DNA from: Bombus terrestris
Lineage: Eukaryota; Arthropoda; Insecta; Hymenoptera; Apidae
Direction: 5' to 3'
DNA: 64,000 nucleotides
Assembly (NCBI RefSeq): GCF_910591885.1
Contig: NC_063276.1
Span: 3,906,001-3,970,000 of the forward strand
Shown here: in pieces, positions 57,261-64,000 of the stretch
Numbering within the stretch: the first letter of the stretch is position 1
Layout of the letters: each line of letters begins with the position of its first letter
The notes under the pieces: model-generated
Told to the model about the DNA's origin: nothing
Seen by the model: the letters and a program-made list of their open reading frames with translations, nothing else
Database searches by the model: none
Position numbers and translations under genes: made by a program

Positions 57261-57429
57261 CTGTCGTATTCTTCTCTTATGATCGTTATATCTATACCTG
57301 CAAGAACTGAAGTCAACCTAACTGGAACTAATAATACCTTCGCTAGCTCTAATTCTATAATTATAGAAATCTCTGATTAAGAAACACATTGCTTAATTCG
57401 AAATAATGACAAATAAAAATCCGGGGAAG
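57261..57429. other. Unassigned AT-rich spacer
   Basis: TCTATAATTATAGA, a perfect 14-bp palindrome, at 57354-57367. Otherwise nothing. Confidence 0.5.
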
Positions 57430-58220
57430 AAGCGGACAGAATCTGGAACGCGGCAAGAGCGTGGCGAGTGTCGATCGTAAAGACGGCGTTCGAACATCGA
57501 TACACTTGGCCGCCGTAGGTGTCCATTCCCGGTGGCGTGGTCGCGGACGCGTTTCGCTACGTATATACGCGAGTACGTGCTCGGAGGCACAGTGTAAAAA
57601 AAAAAGAAGCGCGTGAAAGAAAAGGCAGGAAGCGGCGCGGCCGAGTTTCTCCGTCCTGCTCGGGTCGTGGTCACGGGACGAATGCCGCGCCAGTCTCCGT
57701 CCTCGTCTCGCGGACCCCCCACCCCTCGGTTCCAGCGATTCCGCGCGTTCCGCGACACCGGGGAACCCCCCACTTGACGGCCCGCTACAACGCGATAGTG
57801 GGGATTGTTGTTCGCGGCGGGCGGAGCCAGTTCAGACCACGCCCCGTCCCGCTGCCCGTTTACCAGCCAGGCGCGCTCGTCAAATGTTTTTCGTCGCGGA
57901 TTATGACGCGGTCTGCGCGATTATGACCACCTCTCCTCTCCCTTCCACTCCTCTCACTCTTTCGTCTGGTTAGCTTCTCTTCATCCCCGTCACATGCACG
58001 CTCTTTGTCCTCTTATCCCTGTTCCTTCCCTTTTTTTTTCTCTTCCCCCCTATCTTTAAGCGCTTTCCTCCTCGAAGCTGGATCCATCTCCCTCTCGCCC
58101 CGACTGGACTCTCCGGCTCCTTCCAGGACGCGAAGTTTGCTCTTGCTTCAGCCCGTCGGACGTGTTCCCTGGCCTGGCCGAGCTTTTGCCTCGTCCAACG
58201 CTTACCAGCGTCGAATTCTA
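57430..58220. promoter_or_regulatory. Large CpG island (about 0.8 kb)
   Basis: One of the two strongest CpG islands in the window: CGGTGGCGTGGTCGCGGACGCG, GAAGCGGCGCGGCCGAG and GGGCGGAGCCAG (GC box-like). A T-rich/C-rich tract follows at 58020-58060. Frames of 126 codons (-) and 135 and 121 codons (+) are open but unrecognised. It could hold a promoter for a gene outside the window or an enhancer. Confidence 0.35.
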
Positions 58221-59776
58221 GATACTTATCAGGCGATGGGTGACTGTTTTAGAGAGATAGGAATAGATTGGTGTAGTTTCTTGAATCCTTTGGTGAATAA
58301 GGGGCTCTTGGAGGTTTTGAGAACCATGGACACTTTGGTGCAACGAGAAGGGTGGAAGTTGGGCAACTGACGAGTAGATTGGCAATGTTTATCAACTTAT
58401 GAGAAATTTTAACTGCCGACATTTAACAAATGTGCTTGATACGGGAATTAAAGAATATAATTTGCATATAATGCTAAATTTACTTATAAAGATACACAGA
58501 ATGTTATGACATGTGAAATATCAAAGTAATATCACTCTCCATAGTATGTATTGCGTGTGCATAAGTAATTTCGAGATTTTTACAATATCGCGTGTGCATA
58601 TATATTGAATATATAACGATATAATGTCAATGAGATTATATGTTTGAGACCTTATATGTAGTCAAATTGGAAAAATATGAATTTCACGAAGGTCCTAGGG
58701 GATTCGGTGTTAAGAAAATCAGTCCGTAGTTATTGATTGATGAGTCATTAATAGTGGTCGGAACTACTTAAGCATTGGCCTCGGGGCTTCGAATTATAGT
58801 CGACGTATACGAGTCAGATAGAGGACAAAGAGGCAAAGTAGAAAATAATAGGAGCATGAAAATGAAAGTGTTTCTGTATTGATATATCCGCATTGTGACA
58901 GCGCTAGGATTATAGAGTCATGTGTGAATGGAGCTATTAAGCAGCCTCGAGTAGTAAACTACAAGTCTGGTAATGAGTAAAGCCTTGAACACGCTACAAA
59001 ATACGTGTAATTACCATGTAATTACCATTTCGGAATATCTTTGTAAAACATGTAGATATTTGTTCGTACGAAGTTACAGAACAAGTTACAGTACATACGA
59101 TCTTACAAGATAAATTATTTCGGAGAAATAAGTATTGTAAAACCATATGCACGCTTGTAATACGAATCGATTAAAGTTATAGTCACGTTTATGGTAACGG
59201 TTCGTATTACTTACTTGTAAACTAAGTTCGTTTTACTATGTTCCAGAAATCAATGAGCGTTAATATATTGTTCTATATATCGCATGTTAAATATTTAATG
59301 CAATCTTATATATAGTAGACTTCTTTTTTCATTCAAAAAGAAACAGTATTGATCATGAGAAGAACTTCAATATTTGACTACAGTACATATGAATAATTTC
59401 ACTTTCCACAAATTTGTCGATTCTGTTATTCAAGTGGGGAGGTGATTAATATTAAATTTTCAAGGAACAAATGTCTTACTACTATGGATAGAAAGCAAAC
59501 GTGAATTTTAGAATGTAAATTTAAAGAGGTATTTTCGTACGTCACTTTTCATCATCACTTTTAATGAAGTTGATCAATGTGGTTGCTGAACGATTCATAG
59601 ATACAGTAGAATGTCATTTATGCGAATCGATCGAAGAGCAAACAGTTGATATACGTAAATGGAATTAACATAGTAATAGTATTTATTGATTTTCTTCGCT
59701 AGCTATGAATTTTCATTCATACGGTAGAAGTTGATGGTCAAACAAGTGGATTCAATCGACGAGAATTCATTGCGCC
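58221..59776. other. Unassigned AT-rich sequence
   Basis: Nothing recognised over 1.5 kb. Short alternating AT tracts occur near 58597 and 59268. Confidence 0.5.
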
Positions 59777-59945
59777 ACACACTAACTAAAATTTCATTCC
59801 AATAGCCATGTAAATGGAGTTCACTTAGATGAAATTCTGCTGTAATGTTCATTATTTTGCACACTGACTAAAATTTCATTCCGATAGATATCTATATGCA
59901 GTTCAAATACATGGAATTCTACTGCAATGTTCATTATTTTACATA
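59777..59945. repeat. Tandem pair, unit 83 bp
   Basis: CACACT(A/G)ACTAAAATTTCA starts at 59777 and 59860. Each copy continues with TTCC.ATAG, CTATATGcAGTTCA/GTAAATGGAGTTCA and TGTAATGTTCATTATTTT. Confidence 0.92.
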
Positions 59946-60024
59946 GAGGTTAAAACGTACAAATAATATTGGTCGTATGTTTTCAAAAGGAACGGTGCTT
60001 AAAATGAGGAACCAACTCATCTGT

Positions 60025-60520
60025 CACGCTTAAAACCAATGTGTAGTATAATATAATAATTTCGTAAGTGTGTACAAGACTTAATACAGCAGCTAAACAA
60101 GAACGTAAGCAGATAGAGGATCTCTAAATGAAGAGATTATTATCCGCGCGACGAATTAACTCGTTTTCCCCACTTAAAACGAATGTCTAATATAACAAAA
60201 TTTCGTAAGTGTGTACAAGACTTAATGCAACAGCTAAACAAGAATGAAAGCAGATAGAAGATCTCTAAACGAAGAGATTATTATCCGCGTGACGAGTTAA
60301 CTCGTTTTCCCCACTTAAAATGTCTAATATAACAAAATAATTTCGTAAGCTTGCAGGGCTTAATGCAACAGCTAAACAGGGATGTAAGCAGATAGAGGAT
60401 CTCTAAATGAAGAGATTATTATCCGCGTGACGAGTTAACTGGTTTTCTCTACTTAAAACGAATGTCTAGTATAATAAAATAATTTCGTAAGCGTGTACAG
60501 GGCTTAACGCAGCAGCATAC
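60025..60520. repeat. Tandem array, unit 141 bp, about 3.4 copies
   Basis: TTCGTAAG(T/C) anchors at 60061, 60202, 60342 and 60483 (steps 141, 140, 141). Units share TGTGTACAAGACTTAATGCA, ACAGCTAAACAAGAATG, GCAGATAGAGGATCTCTAAA, GAAGAGATTATTATCCGCG and GACGAGTTAACTCGTTTTCC. This is the least diverged of the 130-220 bp arrays. The last copy breaks off against a GC island. Confidence 0.95.
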
Positions 60521-60821
60521 GGTTCCGTGCAGCTTGTTGCTGCTCCCGCGGCGAACTTTGCAACTGTTCGAACGGCTGTGCTCGGGTGGCCGCGCGTCTT
60601 AAAACCATCGAAACCGATGTTAAGCAGTATCGATCGAGACGGAAGAGCCTTTGTATCGCGCGTAACTTGCCGCTTCTTTGCCTCCCCCGGAAAACGAGGT
60701 AACTTCTTTCGCGTTACTTTTCCTTTCGGAATCACTTTTCCTGCAGCGGCCGTAACCCTCGCAAGATCTTCGCAAGAAACCAATTATCCAGAGTGAAACC
60801 TTCCCCGTGGCCATTTCACCA
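60521..60821. promoter_or_regulatory. GC-rich island
   Basis: GTTGCTGCTCCCGCGGCGAAC and GGTGGCCGCGCG. Frames are open on both strands (105 codons - and 89 codons +) and begin inside the repeat array, arguing against coding. Confidence 0.3.
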
Positions 60822-60822
60822 G

Positions 60823-60849
<27 letters not shown>
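60822..60849. repeat. (CT)n microsatellite
   Basis: Fourteen CT units. Confidence 0.95.
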
Positions 60850-60854
<5 letters not shown>

Positions 60855-63279
60855 GCGTGGAACGGCATATATTAAAATCGGAAGCGGTCCGGGTGAAAGC
60901 ATCTTAAACTTTTTTCAAGGCAAAATGATAGCAAAAAGTCGTTCCATTAGAATGTTTAGGAGTCAGATTGCTTTATGCAATGGGATTAAACGAGATTTTT
61001 ATTAAGGATTGTTCCGTGCAGTGTGCTCTTTGCTACTTCAGAGGTGGTTCTTGGTTGTTTGCTTGACAGATACTCGACAGCTAACGGTGTATATTAAGCA
61101 TTTGACAGTACAGCACGAGAAACCTGGACAAGCTATATAACAGCGCGGTATTTCACATTTTATGAGTTGAAATTGAACATCGAACGGAATAGAATGTCGA
61201 GTTGAGCCTAACATAGGACCGCAAAGAGTTAACGTGAACGACTGTCCGCCAAATCGGAAGAACGATTCACGACAATTGTAAATTTATTAGATCAAAATTC
61301 GCTAATTAGGTATATGCATATGGTCATATTTTATTAGATTAATTCTTACACAAATAGAAAATAAAAAGATATTTGCAGTTTTCGAGTAACTCGAGCATGC
61401 ATTAATTAAACTTTAGAGGATCGAATTTTTTAAAGGAAAAGTTACGTTCTATCGATTATTAATATCCGCAATTTTTTTTATAAAGAAGATAGAACAAATA
61501 CATTGATCATTTTATTAGCTAAAAACTCGTTAAAGTACGGTGTTGCGCAGCGTGAGAGGGTTGAATAAAAATTTATGAATAAAATCTCCGGCGAATTTTT
61601 CGACACGGAATAAAAACTGCGATAGAACCTCCAGTGATTTCGAAATAATTTTGGTCGTCTTCGAACAGACTCTATGCCCGTTTTAGCTTCAAAATTTTCA
61701 AGATTCGAGGTAGGAAAGAATCGTGGCGTAAACACTAATGCTCTCGCTACGATAAACGCTGTCGAGGCTCGAAACACGAAAGCCAGTCGAATCGATCGCG
61801 GTCCGTGGACTCTATTTACACTGGCCATGCGATTCACAATGCGCGTGAACGGGTTTCAATGTGGTCGCGGCTAGATTTGGATATCAAAGCTGAATCACTT
61901 CAGAACAATACAATTACCATTCATCGCTATATTATTTTATTTAACTTGGAAATCGTTGAATTTGTACATTTAGACGCGAAACTAATAGTTATGGTTACAC
62001 GCGAATTATTATTGGATATTAAGGGATTCGAGGAATATTCTTACTGATTCATTGATTCGAACGGTACTCAACCAGTCATTCGTTAATTGATTGGCTCGCG
62101 CTGAGTGGAACTTGTTGAACGTTACGTTTTTTGGGGGCGAGAGGATCGATGAAAGTAATTTGTTGCGTAAAAAGCTCTACAGTGAGTTTATTTAACGATA
62201 CAGATTAGATAAGAGAGCCTTGATACTATTATAAATCGAATATTCTATGTAATATGAGAGAATTTGACGAAAGGGAAGATTTACGGGAGAAAAGAAATGG
62301 AATTTTTATTCGAATATTAATCGATTGTACGATTGATGCCTGTAGAGAAGAGTGCAGAAATTGGATCGTCACAGGCTTCCTTTAACGTCATCGCGTCATC
62401 AAATTCATTCATTTGCTATTGATGCACACGTTGCATCTACAAAATACATCTGTCACAACTTTTGCATTTTTATTCTTACGCACTTCGAGCTAACGAATTG
62501 CAAGATTAAAGAGAACAATGATGTGCTGGAATAGTCGTTGTTAGATGTTTGAGACAAAGATACTTTTAATAGACGATATTTTAAGACCAACGAATGTGTT
62601 AATCTTACTAGAATCCTCCAAGTATTGTGTCAGAATGTTGATAATCAAAAAAGGTTTTAATACCTTAACAAAACTTCTGGAATCTCTAAGATATCTTGGG
62701 ATGAAACAGCACGTATATCAGTAACTTTGGAGGAAAGTAAGCTTTCGAAAAATAATTTTAACGTTTTACGTGTTCCTCAAATTTATGAAATTCGTTAACG
62801 ATAGAAAAATACTACTAAAATAATTCAAAGAACCGAGCTGTCTTTTTTAAAGGAACAGAACTAGCAAGTAACCTACACCCTTCGAAATAATCGTAAACTC
62901 CTCTGGAAATCCAATTTCGAATCTCCAAATTTCCTTTCCCTAACTTCAACAGAAGCACAACTGTTACGGATTCCCAAAATCTCCAAAACCACCTTCGCCG
63001 CCTTTGTACGATTCCAATTTCGAGCCCCAACATTTAATCAAATTTTCTCTTCACTCGATTAACAGAAAAATAAAGAAGATTCTAAGATCCATAAAAGCTA
63101 TCGAAAACCTTCAAAATAATGTTCAAACCTCCTTTACGATCGCAATATCAACCGAGATGTTTTCGAAATATTTCCTAATAAAATTTCCTACTCGAAAAAC
63201 CACCACAGAAACATGCTCGGCTATCCGACTCCTTTATAGAATAACGCAGCGGATCGCCTCGTCCAGCGCAGGAACGTAA
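60850..63279. other. Unassigned, mostly AT-rich sequence
   Basis: No coding, TE or array signal is recognised across 2.4 kb. GACCGCAAAGAGTTAA near 61218 resembles the right end of the 11.9-kb piggyBac-type element but no partner end was found. Confidence 0.5.
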
Positions 63280-63900
63280 TCTTGTGGGCCGATTTCGTAG
63301 CGTGGCTATCGCGCAGAGTGTTTCTGGAAATCACGGTGGAAAAGCTCTCGCGGATTTGGCAACACTGTGACGCGCTGGGCGTCTCGCTAACACTCGACGG
63401 CGCGAAGGACGAGGGGGCCACACGACGACCGGGGCGAAAAACCGAGAGTGGCTTCGCGGTGGAGGTGGGGGGCGGAACCGGGATGGGGGTAGGGGAAGGT
63501 GCTGAAGGAACCCGCGATACTGACGTAGAACCGGGTTGTTGGGAGGCGTCACGTGACGCGCGATGGAGGGGATAAGGGCAAGGAGTGGGGGCGGAATGGG
63601 CGGGATCAATGGTTTCTCCTCCGTTGACGGTTCTCGCGGTGCAGAGCGCAGGTCGGTTCGAACGATCCGTACGAGAAAGGAAGGGGAGGGGGAGAGACGC
63701 GGGGTGATGCTCGTGACGCTGACTAGCGCGAATTTTGGCACAGCTCGCGAAAATTTCTCACTCGGCTTTTCGCGGAAAACTCGGACGGCTCTTGACACGG
63801 CCAATCGGCTTGAATTATGACTGATGAAGTGCCGTTCCGGATTAATGGTGAAAACCGGCTGTCGAGGCTCGGCGCGTACCCGGCGCGCCGCGGGGACGCG
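63280..63900. promoter_or_regulatory. CpG island with a perfect 14-bp E-box palindrome
   Basis: The other strong CpG island. GCGTCACGTGACGC (63546-63559) is a perfect palindrome containing GTCACGTGAC, the extended E-box bound by bHLH-Zip proteins of the MiT/TFE and USF type. GGGGTAGGGG and GGTGGGGGGCGG runs lie just upstream, and CGGCGCGCCGCGG lies near 63880. A 215-codon minus frame is Pro/Arg-rich and looks like a by-product of G-rich sequence. A TATA-less promoter is plausible. Confidence 0.4.
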
Positions 63901-64000
63901 AATTCCTGTTGGCTCTATGCAGCAGGCTGAAATTGGAGGCACATGAAATTGTTGGAACATGAGTAATTTTGGTTGCATATTTGTGTCGTGCGATTATTTA
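63901..64000. other. Window edge, unassigned
   Basis: Nothing recognised before the end of the window. Confidence 0.5.

Noticed and set aside
61218..61233. Second piggyBac-type end (GCAAAGAGTTAA)
   Set aside because: Only a partial match, with no partner end within several hundred bases.
63650..63670. tRNA-like GGTCGGTTCGAA box
   Set aside because: No acceptor or anticodon stems can be folded around it, and the B-box lacks the final CC.
63331..63978. 215-codon open frame (-)
   Set aside because: Pro/Arg-rich translation of G-rich CpG island sequence; no recognised family.

Overview
This window looks like animal nuclear DNA that is almost entirely non-coding, most likely from an insect and probably a hymenopteran such as a bee. 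The evidence is: no prokaryotic gene packing; AT-rich sequence punctuated by short islands dense in CpG; many dinucleotide and trinucleotide microsatellites; and TE relics of mariner (TA target duplication), piggyBac (TTAA) and jockey-type non-LTR families. The hymenopteran call is inference from base composition and TE flavour. The species cannot be named from the sequence.

No complete protein-coding gene could be supported. The best gene-related call is a promoter-like segment followed by a candidate first coding exon on the + strand at about 17730-18398: a CCAAT box, a YY1/Pho-type GCCGCCATTTT, a C/T tract, an ATG in strong context and a 43-codon reading frame ending at a GT donor. If it is real, the following 2 kb or more would be intron. 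A weaker candidate exon lies at about 19322-19581 (+), and a 148-codon frame of ordinary composition lies at 7284-7730 (-). All other long frames run through microsatellites, tandem repeats or CpG islands and are treated as chance.

The readable content is repeats. (1) Eight copies of one 180-215 bp mariner-derived MITE family (5.1, 9.0, 11.4, 15.1, 20.8, 21.2, 33.3 and 50.0 kb) fall into at least two internal subfamilies, in both orientations. (2) A second mariner-type foldback MITE is complete at 28.8 kb (81 bp) and decayed at 48.7 kb. (3) A 313-bp piggyBac-type MITE with perfect 12-bp ends and TTAA on both sides lies at 11890-12202. (4) A 5'-truncated, stop-riddled C-terminal reverse-transcriptase remnant of a jockey-type element lies at 13.0-13.56 kb (-), next to a short LTR-like segment at 12.8 kb. 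A second LTR-like segment lies at 29.3-29.6 kb. (5) An inverted duplication about 10 kb apart (11354-11773 and 21006-21411) contains a MITE plus the same roughly 200 bp of flank. (6) A pair of related roughly 115-bp GC-rich repeats lies at 31.2 and 32.5 kb.

Local tandem duplication is the dominant architecture. A 15-unit minisatellite (unit 78 bp, with a higher-order period of six units) fills 25.63-26.82 kb. At least eleven other short arrays or pairs have units mostly between 127 and 220 bp, each degenerate and each a different sequence. Between them lie CpG-rich islands, at least three with conspicuous inverted repeats or palindromes (8803-8837, 27181-27194, 63546-63559). These are reasonable candidates for cis-regulatory elements, but conservation cannot be judged here.

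The likeliest reading is a gene-poor intergenic block or a large intron near a developmental or neuronal gene.
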